Shown here piece after piece: positions 29,131-37,207 of a stretch of 39,014 bases of DNA (its first letter is position 1; the number at the start of each line of letters is the position of its first letter). Position numbers and translations under genes: made by a program. This DNA comes from a virus. The DNA lies in the IMG/VR virus record IMGVR_UViG_3300002835_000457, positions 1-39,014 of that record; one strand, given 5' to 3'. The notes beneath the pieces are model-generated. The model did not search any database and was not told the origin of the DNA. It saw only the letters and a list, made by a program, of their open reading frames with translations.

Positions 29131-29868
29131 ATGACAATTAATGTCAGTGACCGTCGGCGTAAAAATGTTCTGTTACCCTGCGACCATGGGCTAATGATCA
29201 TTAATAGATTTGATAGAAATGAACTAGGTGTAGGGCAAGCAGCATTCTTATTAGATCATGGCAATAGCTGTACCAAAGAAGCAGAAATTTGTTACAGTTA
29301 TTTGTCTAACATAGATCAACCAGTGATTTTGGATATTGGTGCTAATATCGGTACCTTTACCAGTTGGCTATGCAAGATATTCCCCGACAGTAAAATCTAC
29401 TGTTTTGAACCACAGAGATTAGTATACCAAATGCTCTGTGGAAACATTGCCATAAACAACTGGGAAAACTGCTATACTTATAATATGGGCGTGTCGGATG
29501 TCAATGACATTATTCCTGTGACCGAACCTGACTACTATAGCGAGCAAGACTTTGGCACTATTAGTTTGAATAATCCGAAGATAGATCATAGACCTGCGAA
29601 TTTCATCGAAGTAATCACATTAGATAAATTTGTACAGAAATTTTATATCAATAAAATAGATTTCATTAAAATTGATGTAGAGGGAATGGAATTGTCTGTG
29701 TTGACCGGAGCCGAAGAAACGCTAAAGAAATTTCGACCTGCTATTTTTATCGAATACAGCAACTACAAACAAAATACACTAGAACACATAGTTGAATTAT
29801 TGGGACAAGAAAATTGGCGATACTTTGTCTACGATAATAATGTCCTGGTATTACCTAATTCTAAATAA
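29131..29868 (+). CDS. FkbM-family methyltransferase
   Basis: 245 aa from ATG 29131 (a TTG codon directly precedes it). SAM-binding motif I is VILDIGANIGTFTSWL, the acidic end of strand 2 is IYCFEPQRLVYQML, and IDFIKIDVEGMELSVLTGAEE is the FkbM signature with DVEG. RPAIFIEYS closes the core. FkbM enzymes O-methylate sugars or other hydroxyls; here the substrate could be a phage-borne glycan or a modified base. It lies beside the TGT-like gene and several glycosyltransferases. Three bases after the gp45 stop. Confidence 0.87.
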   Translation: MTINVSDRRRKNVLLPCDHGLMIINRFDRNELGVGQAAFLLDHGNSCTKEAEICYSYLSNIDQPVILDIGANIGTFTSWLCKIFPDSKIYCFEPQRLVYQMLCGNIAINNWENCYTYNMGVSDVNDIIPVTEPDYYSEQDFGTISLNNPKIDHRPANFIEVITLDKFVQKFYINKIDFIKIDVEGMELSVLTGAEETLKKFRPAIFIEYSNYKQNTLEHIVELLGQENWRYFVYDNNVLVLPNSK

Positions 29869-29872
29869 GTCT

Positions 29873-31534
29873 ATGCAAGATAACTTTACAAATAAACAAT
29901 TAGACAGCAATGGTCTCAGTAAATGGGCAATCTTTTTGCCAGCTATATCGGGATTTTATGCAACCTTTATAGGTCGTCAAAGAGTAGAAAATTATGTTGA
30001 TCCTGCAAGATTTCCTGCAGGGATCACCGATATGGAACAACTGAACTGGATTAATAGTCAAAAATCGATGTTTCCATATCAATGGAGTCTGTACAGTGCA
30101 GGCCATGCCAATCTCAATTTAAATAAACCAGATCCCAGTGAGGACATGGTAAGGCAGCGCGAACCTGGGTCATTTATGTTAGGCGACAGTGGAGGTTTCC
30201 AAATTGCCAAAGGAAGATGGCCAGGCGAATGGCGTGATCCAAATAGTGCAGAAGTGGCGAACCATTTGTCACAGTTAAAAAGTCAAGGGGTGATTACCAA
30301 AACAATAAAAAACAAAACAAAAGTCATAGACCCTGTGCAGAATTATCTAAAACTAATTGCAGAAACAGATAAAAAAAGAAAAAGTGTTTTGACCTGGCTA
30401 GACAGCATTGCTGATTATAGCATGACATTAGATATTCCAACTTGGGTTATCCATGATCGAGCTGCTGGTCAAGCCTGCGGCATTAGTACCTTGAAGGAAG
30501 CTGTAGATGCTACTCGTTACAATAACGACTACTTTATAAAAAATCGCCGAGGCTGGCAAAACGGCGGTACACGAATACTAAATGTATTACAGGGTGACGG
30601 CCACGACAGTTCCGATCAATGGTATGAAACTATGAAGGAGTATTGTGATCCCAAAATCTATCCCGAAAGACATTTCGACGGATGGGCTATGGGCGGTCAG
30701 AATATGTGCGATGTACACTTGGTTCTGAAAAGACTGGTCAATATTATCTATGACGGACTTCTTAGACCTGGACTACATGACTGGATGCATTTTCTCGGTA
30801 CCAGCAAATTAGAATGGGCCTGCTTACTAACAGATATCCAAAAAGCAGTTAGACGATATCACAATCCCGGATTTACAATTAGTTTTGATTGTGCCAGTCC
30901 GTTCCTGGCCACTGCCAATGGTCAACTCTATATACACAATGACTGCCCGCCCAGATCCAAATGGGTATACAGGATGGAGCCAACTCTAGATAATAAAAGT
31001 TATAAAAATGACACAAGGTCATTTAGAGATACGGTAATACAAGATGGTATACACACTCATTTTGATGATAGTCCAATCAGTGCAATACTGAAAGCCAAGG
31101 ATATTTGTGTGTATGGACCCAACGACCGAAATAAAATAGGTAAAATAGGTAATACCAGTTGGGACAGTTTTAGCTATGCATTACTAATGGCTCATAATGT
31201 TTGGCATCATATCAACGCAGTTCAAACAGCTAATATGCTCTATGAGCAAGGACAAATGCCAATGATGTTAGCTGGACGAACTGATAACAAATATGATTTC
31301 GGACGAATTGTTGATGATATTTTTAGCCAAAATACTCGACAAAAAAGTCTAGATCGCATAGAATACTATCAATCATGTTTCGATCAAATCATTGGTACAA
31401 GAGGTTTTACTGGAAAGAATCTCATGCGACCAAACCCAACACTTTTCGATACTTTCTTTGAAGAAGAAAATTCACAACCAGAATCTGACGAACTAGATTC
31501 TACCAACTTGGAAATTTTAGAACAACATGAATAG
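29873..31534 (+). CDS. dpdA: TGT-superfamily transglycosylase (DpdA-like 7-deazaguanine DNA/tRNA transferase)
   Basis: 553 aa from ATG 29873, after the FkbM stop. The tRNA-guanine transglycosylase core is clear: MLGDSGGFQIAKG (D105, as in TGT TDSGGFQ), NVLQGDGHD (Q240-G241), HFDGWAMGG (D269), and FDCASPFLATANGQLY with D339 in the place of the TGT nucleophile (FDCV-P-TR). It is longer than TGT (about 380 aa), and the TGT CxCxxC zinc site is not seen. Phage DpdA proteins are TGT relatives that insert a 7-deazaguanine base into DNA, and the FolE, QueD-like and YhhQ-like genes downstream support that role. A tRNA-acting TGT is the alternative. ATGAATAG overlap with the next gene. Confidence 0.82.
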   Translation: MQDNFTNKQLDSNGLSKWAIFLPAISGFYATFIGRQRVENYVDPARFPAGITDMEQLNWINSQKSMFPYQWSLYSAGHANLNLNKPDPSEDMVRQREPGSFMLGDSGGFQIAKGRWPGEWRDPNSAEVANHLSQLKSQGVITKTIKNKTKVIDPVQNYLKLIAETDKKRKSVLTWLDSIADYSMTLDIPTWVIHDRAAGQACGISTLKEAVDATRYNNDYFIKNRRGWQNGGTRILNVLQGDGHDSSDQWYETMKEYCDPKIYPERHFDGWAMGGQNMCDVHLVLKRLVNIIYDGLLRPGLHDWMHFLGTSKLEWACLLTDIQKAVRRYHNPGFTISFDCASPFLATANGQLYIHNDCPPRSKWVYRMEPTLDNKSYKNDTRSFRDTVIQDGIHTHFDDSPISAILKAKDICVYGPNDRNKIGKIGNTSWDSFSYALLMAHNVWHHINAVQTANMLYEQGQMPMMLAGRTDNKYDFGRIVDDIFSQNTRQKSLDRIEYYQSCFDQIIGTRGFTGKNLMRPNPTLFDTFFEEENSQPESDELDSTNLEILEQHE

Positions 31535-32060
31535 AAATGGACACGAACAGGCAGAATTTTTCCTCGGTCACGAAGTCGAATACAGCCCAGCTTATGGCTT
31601 ATATACTTTATTTGTAGTTGGACTCCAACCACGAGAAAAAATTCTATCTATTATCAACCAATACAAAGACACAGATAATCCTATCGAACATGTATATATT
31701 GGGGCAAATCGAAGTTTCCCGGTCGATATCACAACCAATGATTTCGAAAGGTGGCGTGACTGGGAAGCCATTATTGACTCAGTGTTGTCCTTGGATGTAT
31801 ACTGTACCTTTGATATCGACATTTCACAAATTGAAGGATTGTTAGAAACTGGATTTTGTGAGTATGACAAATTTATTCCTATGATCAGTGCACCCATGCC
31901 TTACATTAGACTATTGGGATATAATGCAGTATTGAAGTTAGATGATAAAGATTTCAAAAGCACTAATCCTGGAGTTTGGTGTCATAGCGTACATGACTTG
32001 ACACAAAGAACCGGTATCTTTACTCCTTGGTCTAAATATACAAAGGACAAAGTATTATGA
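31527..32060 (+). CDS. Hypothetical protein coupled to the TGT-like gene, 177 aa
   Basis: Overlaps the DpdA-like gene by eight bases and the following gene by four, so it is translated with them. Not assigned to a family. Features: FLGHEVEYSPAYGLYTLFVVG, HVYIGANRSFPV, DWEAIIDSVLSLDVYCTFDI, FIPMISAPMPYIRLLGYNA and KSTNPGVWCHSVHDL. It is alpha/beta, with several conserved-looking aromatic and Asp residues. I remember similar proteins beside TGT-like genes in related phages, suggesting a partner role in base modification. That is inference from position. Confidence 0.72.
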   Translation: MNRNGHEQAEFFLGHEVEYSPAYGLYTLFVVGLQPREKILSIINQYKDTDNPIEHVYIGANRSFPVDITTNDFERWRDWEAIIDSVLSLDVYCTFDIDISQIEGLLETGFCEYDKFIPMISAPMPYIRLLGYNAVLKLDDKDFKSTNPGVWCHSVHDLTQRTGIFTPWSKYTKDKVL

Positions 32061-32320
32061 ATTGGGTTCGACAATTATTTCAACGACAGTATGGACATAA
32101 AGAATTAAGGTCCACTGGAATAACTAGTCACGATTCTCTGCATGGCAATGAACCACTGAGATTTACAATTTATAAAGCCACCGGGGGTCTAATTATTCAA
32201 ACTTTCAGTTATACTGACAAATAAGATACAGAGAACACACATCTGTACCTCATATATGACAATGAAAATTTAGCATCAGAACTTAGCAAAATTATCACAC
32301 TAGAAACATTAAAACTATGA
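32057..32320 (+). pseudogene. Small conserved gene interrupted by an in-frame TAA
   Basis: From ATG 32057 the frame reads MNWVRQLFQRQYGHKELRS, HDSLHGNEPLRFTIYKATGG, to TAA at 32222-32224 (55 codons). The same frame then continues without another stop, DTENTHLYLIYDNENLASEL and IITLETLKL, to TGA 32318-32320, which forms an ATGA overlap with the next gene. Homologues in my memory are single proteins of about 85-90 residues with both halves. So the gene carries a nonsense codon: a recent mutation, a consensus error, or programmed readthrough. The first half may still be expressed. Confidence 0.75.
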
Positions 32321-32766
32321 TTACACAACAAGATCGATCACAAATAAATAGAATAGTTGAAAAAGCCAACAAAAAAATCTGGGTCACTTTCACAAAAGAA
32401 GGTATTCACTGTTATCCAGCAGCAGCCACAGATCCCAAGTTGGCCACAGGAGATCAATACGATGTCAGTTTTTTGGCAAGCCCTCATAGGCATATTTTTC
32501 ATTTTCGTGTTTGGATTGATGTCTTACACAATGACAGAGACATTGAATTCATACAATTTAAACGATGGCTTGAGGGGCTGTATTCTGGCTCATCGAGTGT
32601 TTTGCAACTAGATTACAAAAGCTGCGAAATGATTGCAGATGATCTATATCTGCAGATTGCTAGTAAGTATCCAAACCACAGTGTTTGGATCGAAGTCTCA
32701 GAAGACGGAGAAAACGGTTGTTTTATCCGCTACGAAACACATCAACCACAACTTATTTCAATTTAA
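32317..32766 (+). CDS. Tunnelling-fold (QueD/6-pyruvoyl-tetrahydropterin-synthase-like) protein
   Basis: 149 aa. YDVSFLASPHRHIFHFRVWI has the HxH of the pterin-synthase zinc site in a beta strand. HNDRDIEFIQFKRWL and LDYKSCEMIADDLYLQI follow, the latter equivalent to the PT-x-E-N-x-A helix with the pterin-binding Glu, and VWIEVSEDGENG is the last strand. The Cys of QueD is not obvious. It probably acts on a pterin intermediate between GTP and 7-deazaguanine, or it is a structural relative. A second such protein lies at 35718; both share CEMIAD. ATGA overlap with the broken gene before it. Confidence 0.65.
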   Translation: MITQQDRSQINRIVEKANKKIWVTFTKEGIHCYPAAATDPKLATGDQYDVSFLASPHRHIFHFRVWIDVLHNDRDIEFIQFKRWLEGLYSGSSSVLQLDYKSCEMIADDLYLQIASKYPNHSVWIEVSEDGENGCFIRYETHQPQLISI

Positions 32767-32791
32767 TCTAACCACAACTAGAGAGAGCACT

Positions 32792-33013
32792 ATGAGTAAA
32801 GTCACTATTCGTCATAACCCACAAGTAGCAGAAGTCTTTGATACACTGGAAAAATATTTAGACTTTTGTCGCGAGTATGGTTATCGCTATAGCGAAAATG
32901 ATATTAACAATTTCCGCAGCTATGCTTGGCAACAATACACAAAATTCCTAGCAGGAAAGAATTTCAAAAATCAATGGGCCGAGGATGCCAAAAAGCTAGA
33001 AGGGCTGGCATGA
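32792..33013 (+). CDS. Small conserved hypothetical protein, 73 aa
   Basis: ATG 32792 is preceded by GAGAGAG and follows the previous stop by 25 bases; an upstream frame start would lie inside the previous gene. A basic strand (SKVTIRHNPQVAEV) precedes a helical body (FDTLEKYLDFCREYGY, INNFRSYAWQQYTKF). It ends in ATGA overlap with the glycosyltransferase (33010). Unnamed in related phages as I recall. Confidence 0.72.
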   Translation: MSKVTIRHNPQVAEVFDTLEKYLDFCREYGYRYSENDINNFRSYAWQQYTKFLAGKNFKNQWAEDAKKLEGLA

Positions 33014-34188
33014 GAACCTTGTTTTATATGGGCCTTGAATCTTACAAGGCTCGTTATACACTGCAACTTACAGAATGGAACAGGCGAGTATTTGCCCGCC
33101 GAAACTTGAATGTTGTCTATGTGCCCGGAACAACATTAGATAATACTAAAAGTATTTCTGTAGGACAGGTCTTAGATGCTCATGGCCGCAGTTATTATTC
33201 CATGAGTCAAATGATGAACCTTGTAGAGATGATGCGTAATGGAGAAGTCAACAGCGACGATGTCGTTTTTTTCGAAGACATGTTTCAGCCCGGTATCGAA
33301 AGCTTACCTTATATTCTCAATCAAATTACTAGCGATCAGCGCCCTAGGATTTTTGTTCGTTGTCTTGCTCAGTCCATTGATCCTGATGATTTCGTCCATG
33401 TATGGGGTATGTCAAAATGGATGGGCCTTTACGAAAAAATGGTTAACGAATTCGTAGATGGTGTTTTGGCCAGTAACGAAGAAATGGTCATGCATATGAA
33501 AATTGCCGGCTGGACTGCACCAATATACAATATAAGTGGTCTAGCTTTTGGCAAAGACGAAGTTCGAGAAAGAGTCAAAGACCTTAGACCATTCAAAGAC
33601 CGTAAATATCGTGTGGTATTTTCTGCTCGATGGGATCAGGAAAAACAGCCAGATTTTTATATGGACCTAATCGAAGCGTATTACCGCAGACATCCAACCT
33701 CAAATTTGGAATTCTGCGTATGTTCCGGTGGCCAACTTAAAAGCAATAATTCTAGCTATATGGCAAGAACACAACAACTGGTCGTAGATGGTCGTTTGAA
33801 AATCTACGACAATCTTGACAAGAACGCCTATTACGATATTGTCAATGATAGCCGTGTAGTTTTTAATTGTGCTTTACAGGATTGGGTCAGTAATACTGTC
33901 AGCGAAGCAGACGCATTGGGATGTAATGTACTTTACCCGGCATATCGCAGTTTCCCGGAAACATTTGCCAATGATCACGAACGCATGTATGTGCCATGGT
34001 CAATGGAGGATGCGCTCGATAAATTAGAAAAACTACTAGATCATCCACATCCCAGCATGGGCAAAATCAGCAACTGGACTGATGGCACTATAGATCGTAT
34101 CTGTGATATTATCACAGGGCAAGGTCAGCAATGGTTGCGCGATACTACAGATTACAGAAAATATCTTAGAGAAAGCAAATATCAATGA
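33010..34188 (+). CDS. GT-B glycosyltransferase (GT4-like)
   Basis: 392 aa from ATG 33010 (ATGA overlap). The N-terminal Rossmann half includes LFYMGLESYKARYT and DDVVFFEDMFQPGIESLPYI. The C-terminal half has RVVFSARWDQEKQPDFYMDL, the usual GT4 opening of the nucleotide-sugar domain, LEFCVCSGGQL, and the donor-binding WVSNTVSEADALGCNVLYP with E in the E-x7-E-like position. The layout is that of a retaining GT-B enzyme; donor and acceptor are unknown. Together with the FkbM, GT-A and methyltransferase genes nearby it may decorate DNA bases, virion proteins or host glycans. Confidence 0.82.
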   Translation: MRTLFYMGLESYKARYTLQLTEWNRRVFARRNLNVVYVPGTTLDNTKSISVGQVLDAHGRSYYSMSQMMNLVEMMRNGEVNSDDVVFFEDMFQPGIESLPYILNQITSDQRPRIFVRCLAQSIDPDDFVHVWGMSKWMGLYEKMVNEFVDGVLASNEEMVMHMKIAGWTAPIYNISGLAFGKDEVRERVKDLRPFKDRKYRVVFSARWDQEKQPDFYMDLIEAYYRRHPTSNLEFCVCSGGQLKSNNSSYMARTQQLVVDGRLKIYDNLDKNAYYDIVNDSRVVFNCALQDWVSNTVSEADALGCNVLYPAYRSFPETFANDHERMYVPWSMEDALDKLEKLLDHPHPSMGKISNWTDGTIDRICDIITGQGQQWLRDTTDYRKYLRESKYQ

Positions 34189-34194
34189 TAAATA
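34187..34194 (+). promoter_or_regulatory. Late-promoter-like octamer (GATAAATA) before folE
   Basis: One mismatch from TATAAATA, overlapping the glycosyltransferase stop codon. A transcript from it would begin inside the stem-loop at 34193-34227. Confidence 0.4.
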
Positions 34195-34227
34195 CTGTGC
34201 GGGGATATGATAGATTCCCACACAGTA
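34193..34227 (+). other. Long RNA hairpin in the folE leader
   Basis: TACTGTGCGGGGA (34193-34205) pairs with TTCCCACACAGTA (34215-34227): 12 pairs over 13 positions with one C-A mismatch and one G-U, loop of nine bases. No T tract follows, so it is not an ordinary terminator. Candidate transcript-end, processing or regulatory structure before folE. Confidence 0.6.
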
Positions 34228-34265
34228 CATCAATTACAAACTCACATTGAGTAAGGAGAACAAAT

Positions 34266-34949
34266 ATGAGTTTCGACAAAACTAAAGTAGATCCTGTATT
34301 GGGTCGACAAATTCGTCAACATCTAACTAAAATGGGCGTAGAAACACCCATTATTGAAGCCGCACTTGCTGTAGAGAATAAAAAGAAAATCGACATTCTA
34401 GAACGAGCATTTCGTGAAATTTGGCAAACAGTTGGCATGGATCTCAATGATGACAGTTTGGCAGAAACACCAAACCGCATGGCCAAAATGTATATAAATG
34501 AAATTTATTTTGGTCTAAAAGAAGAAAATTTTCCAAAATGCACTACTGTTGAAAACAAAATGAGCTACGACGAAATGATCGTAGAACGCAATGTCAATGT
34601 TCAAAGTAACTGCGAACATCATGGCGTAGTCATTGATGGATTAGCTACAGTAGCTTATATTCCTAACAAAAAGGTTTTAGGACTAAGCAAGATCAATCGT
34701 ATTGTAGAATACTTTAGCAAACGGCCGCAGATTCAAGAGCGGTTAACTGAGCAGATTTACCATGCATTACAGTATATTCTCAACACAGATAATATTGCTG
34801 TTGTAATTGATGCCACACACTATTGTGTACGCAGTCGTGGCGTAGAAGATACAGGAAGTTCAACTGTGACCAGCAAATTAGGCGGGGTATTTAAGTCAGA
34901 TAATTCTGTTCGTTTGGAATTTATGAATATAGTAAATAATTGTCGATAA
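34266..34949 (+). CDS. folE: GTP cyclohydrolase I
   Basis: 227 aa. Converts GTP to dihydroneopterin triphosphate, the first step to folates and to 7-deazaguanines. The signature is complete: AETPNRMAKMY, NVQSNCEHHGVVIDG with the zinc Cys and His, VAYIPNKKVLGLSKINRIVEYF, KRPQIQERLTEQI, and the second zinc Cys in HYCVRSRG. Length equals E. coli FolE (222). AAGGAG before the ATG. In this context (TGT-like, QueD-like and YhhQ-like genes) it most probably feeds a modified-base pathway rather than folate. QueE and QueC are not in the window. Confidence 0.95.
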   Translation: MSFDKTKVDPVLGRQIRQHLTKMGVETPIIEAALAVENKKKIDILERAFREIWQTVGMDLNDDSLAETPNRMAKMYINEIYFGLKEENFPKCTTVENKMSYDEMIVERNVNVQSNCEHHGVVIDGLATVAYIPNKKVLGLSKINRIVEYFSKRPQIQERLTEQIYHALQYILNTDNIAVVIDATHYCVRSRGVEDTGSSTVTSKLGGVFKSDNSVRLEFMNIVNNCR

Positions 34950-34960
34950 GGAGATTTAAA

Positions 34961-35647
34961 ATGCTTTTAACAGATCAACAATATATCTACAGAAGTGCGT
35001 CAGAGATTAACAGTGGTATGCTACGAGTTTACAATAACATGTTACTGGCGGTAGTAACAAGTTTAATTGTTAGTTTACTAGTAGCAAGCAGTTCAGCTCT
35101 TATGACTTTTTTCTTTACTGGTTTTATGAAATGGATTGTGATTTTTGCTCCTCTGGTAGCTGTTTTTGCCATCGGTATGGCTTTAGCAAATAATCCACCG
35201 AAACCCATTGCATTAGCTATGTTGCATGGCTTTGCTGCTTTGATGGGTCTAAGTACAGCAACAATTTTTCATACTTTTACATTAGGCAGTATTACCAGCG
35301 CATTTATGGGCGCCGCGGTATTATTTGGCACACTTAGTTTTTACGGTTACTTTACAAAACAGAATTTGCATTCTTTGGGTCGGTATCTTTTAATTGCGTT
35401 GATTGCAATCATTATCGCCAGTATTATTAATATTTTTATTGGCAATAGTATGTTTCAAACAATAATCAGTGCTGCTGCGATTGTGATTTTTTTAGGATTA
35501 ACAGCCTATGATACACAGCAAATTCGCGAGGAACTCAGTGTAGAAGGTAATAATATTGTCGAAGTAACGGGTGCTCTGCGTTTATACTTGAACTTTATTA
35601 ATATCTTTATTTCATTATTGCAGCTAACCGGAACACGACAAGAATAA
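34961..35647 (+). CDS. Bax inhibitor-1 / YccA-family membrane protein
   Basis: 228 aa from ATG 34961 (AAGGAG upstream, overlapping the folE stop). Seven predicted transmembrane helices, e.g. LLAVVTSLIVSLLVA, WIVIFAPLVAVFAIGMAL, FMGAAVLFGTLSFYGYF, YLLIALIAIIIASIINIFI, TIISAAAIVIFLGLTAYD. The family signature is GLTAYDTQQIR with ALRLYLNFINIFISLLQLTG at the C-terminus. In E. coli YccA binds and inhibits the membrane protease FtsH; other BI-1 proteins are pH-gated calcium leak channels. In a phage it could protect membrane proteins from FtsH or delay host death. Its insertion between folE and queD is odd. Confidence 0.88.
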   Translation: MLLTDQQYIYRSASEINSGMLRVYNNMLLAVVTSLIVSLLVASSSALMTFFFTGFMKWIVIFAPLVAVFAIGMALANNPPKPIALAMLHGFAALMGLSTATIFHTFTLGSITSAFMGAAVLFGTLSFYGYFTKQNLHSLGRYLLIALIAIIIASIINIFIGNSMFQTIISAAAIVIFLGLTAYDTQQIREELSVEGNNIVEVTGALRLYLNFINIFISLLQLTGTRQE

Positions 35648-35717
35648 TATCAGCGGTCTAGGACATTCATCCCGCTTTAGAAATTCTGCATGTCATCAAC
35701 GACTCTAGGAGAAAGAG

Positions 35718-36230
35718 ATGACAACCTATACACCTATTATTTACAAATTTACATCAACGAAAGAATATGTGGATGAATTTCCTTGTGCATACAAACAGTG
35801 GCGAGCGGATACACATTGCAATCTTAATCACGGTTATTCATTTAGTTTTAAGTTTTTCTTTGGAGCTAATCAATTAGACCGTCGTGGTTGGGTAGTTGAC
35901 TACGGCGGTCTCAAAGAACTCAAACAAATTCTTAAAGATCAGTTTGATCACAAAACATTGATAGCACAAGATGATCCAGATTTAGAACTCTATCGCAAAC
36001 TAGAACAAGACGGAATTCTGAAACTCACAGTATTGCCCGCTATGGGCTGCGAAATGATTGCCGATATGCTTTACAAATTCGTAAATTCAGTTTATATTCC
36101 AGACTATCTAGGTCAAGGAGAAGCAGAGAGAATTTGGTGCTATCGAGTAGAAGTTCGTGAAACTCAAAGTAATATGGCCTGGCGTGAAGGTCATAGAGAA
36201 TGGAACGAAAACCTAGACGAAGGTCTATAA
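35718..36230 (+). CDS. queD: QueD-like 6-carboxytetrahydropterin synthase with degenerate zinc site
   Basis: 170 aa. C34-NLN-H38-G-Y40 aligns to the QueD CxxxHGH box, with the third zinc His replaced by Tyr. The first zinc His is also missing (FPCAYKQW where QueD has AAHRL). Retained are GWVVDYGGLKELKQIL, the catalytic FDHKTLI, M-G-C-E-M-I-A-D as pterin-binding helix, and the final V-R-E-T-Q. QueD makes CPH4 from dihydroneopterin triphosphate, the step after FolE. Zinc binding may be lost or changed, so activity is uncertain. ATG with CTAGGAG upstream. Neighbours FolE and YhhQ support the pathway. Confidence 0.78.
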   Translation: MTTYTPIIYKFTSTKEYVDEFPCAYKQWRADTHCNLNHGYSFSFKFFFGANQLDRRGWVVDYGGLKELKQILKDQFDHKTLIAQDDPDLELYRKLEQDGILKLTVLPAMGCEMIADMLYKFVNSVYIPDYLGQGEAERIWCYRVEVRETQSNMAWREGHREWNENLDEGL

Positions 36231-36282
36231 TTTCTCTTAGACTCAATCCTAGATTAAATATCATACAAAACAAGGAAACACA

Positions 36283-36978
36283 ATGACAACTTCTTTACAT
36301 GATAAAATCTTCAATGATCCTTCAATGACATTAGACCACAAGACTCTATATTGGATAATTGGTCTCTCGGCAGCTCTAATTATGGCAATGACAGTGGCAG
36401 ATTTTGCTGCAGCCAAGTTTTTAGATTTTGGTTGGGTGGTTACTCCTGCAGGTGCATTGTTATTTGCAGTGGTCTTTGTGACACGGGATATGTTGCATAA
36501 ACTTGCTGGTGCACAGATAACCAAAAATGTTATTTTAATTGGTGTGGTGCTTAACTTAGCAGTAGCAGCATTTATGTACATAATGACCTTTTTGCCAGCG
36601 CCGGCATTTCGCCCTAGTGTAAACTTTGATGCGGTATTTCGAATGAGCTTGGGTATTGTATTAGGTTCGGAAATTGCCACTGTATTAAGCCAATGGGTAA
36701 ACACATATGTTTATCAGTGGATGTGGGAAAAGGATTACAGCAGCTGGGCACGAACATTTTTTAGTAATTTGTTTAGTTTGCCAGTGGATGCAGTTTTCTT
36801 TGTAATTTTAGCTTTTATTGTATTTCCCACTATTCTTGGCGGATCGGTTATGAATTTTGATACTGCGATAGCCAGAATTGTTTCAGGATCTACCTTATTT
36901 AAACTGGCAATTATCTTAGCGTTGACACCATTGGTCAGTTTGGCTCCCACTAGGGAAGAAGCCAGAGATCTACGCTGA
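36283..36978 (+). CDS. yhhQ: YhhQ/VUT-family queuosine-precursor transporter
   Basis: 231 aa with about six membrane helices (LYWIIGLSAALIMAMTVADF, ILIGVVLNLAVAAFMYIMTF, PVDAVFFVILAFIVFPTIL, LFKLAIILALTPLVSL). The VUT signature is seen in AAAKFLDFGWVVTPAGALLF and VVFVTRDMLHKLAG. E. coli YhhQ imports the 7-deazaguanines preQ0 and preQ1. A phage copy would let the infected cell take up precursor for the DpdA-like enzyme, which could compensate for missing QueE/QueC. CAAGGAAA ribosome site precedes the ATG. Confidence 0.85.
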   Translation: MTTSLHDKIFNDPSMTLDHKTLYWIIGLSAALIMAMTVADFAAAKFLDFGWVVTPAGALLFAVVFVTRDMLHKLAGAQITKNVILIGVVLNLAVAAFMYIMTFLPAPAFRPSVNFDAVFRMSLGIVLGSEIATVLSQWVNTYVYQWMWEKDYSSWARTFFSNLFSLPVDAVFFVILAFIVFPTILGGSVMNFDTAIARIVSGSTLFKLAIILALTPLVSLAPTREEARDLR

Positions 36979-36979
36979 T

Positions 36980-37207
36980 ATGCGTCAACCTTGGGCAGGA
37001 ATTTTTGAGTGGTCAATTACAGCAATCTTGATTATCGGTGCAGCATTGACCTCTCTGAATATTTACCCACTCAACATATGGTTCTTATTTGTCAGTAACT
37101 TAGGTTGGGCAATTCAGGCCATACTATGGAGAAAGTATAGCTTGCTGACTGTACAAACAGTAATTACAGCAATATACTTTCCTCCATTACTAAAAACTTT
37201 TGTATAA
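36980..37207 (+). CDS. Small membrane protein, 75 aa
   Basis: Starts one base after the yhhQ stop. Three hydrophobic helices: WSITAILIIGAALTSLNI, IWFLFVSNLGWAIQAIL, SLLTVQTVITAIYF, joined by short loops with NIYPLN and WRKYS. The spacing and the LTSLNIYPLN motif resemble half-transporters of the SWEET/PnuC-like kind found in phages, but this is a resemblance only. Tight coupling to yhhQ suggests a membrane partner. Confidence 0.7.
   Translation: MRQPWAGIFEWSITAILIIGAALTSLNIYPLNIWFLFVSNLGWAIQAILWRKYSLLTVQTVITAIYFPPLLKTFV

Noticed and set aside
32225-32320. Separate small gene after the TAA at 32222
   Set aside because: No start codon with a ribosome site near its beginning; the reading frame simply continues that of the 32057 gene.
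34193-34227. preQ1 riboswitch or ordinary terminator before folE
   Set aside because: The short preQ1-I stem and its A-rich tail pattern are not present, and no T tract follows the hairpin; kept only as an unexplained structure.
36261-36704. 147-aa - strand ORF opposite yhhQ
   Set aside because: Shadow of the membrane protein gene; no ribosome site and composition mirrors the + strand helices.
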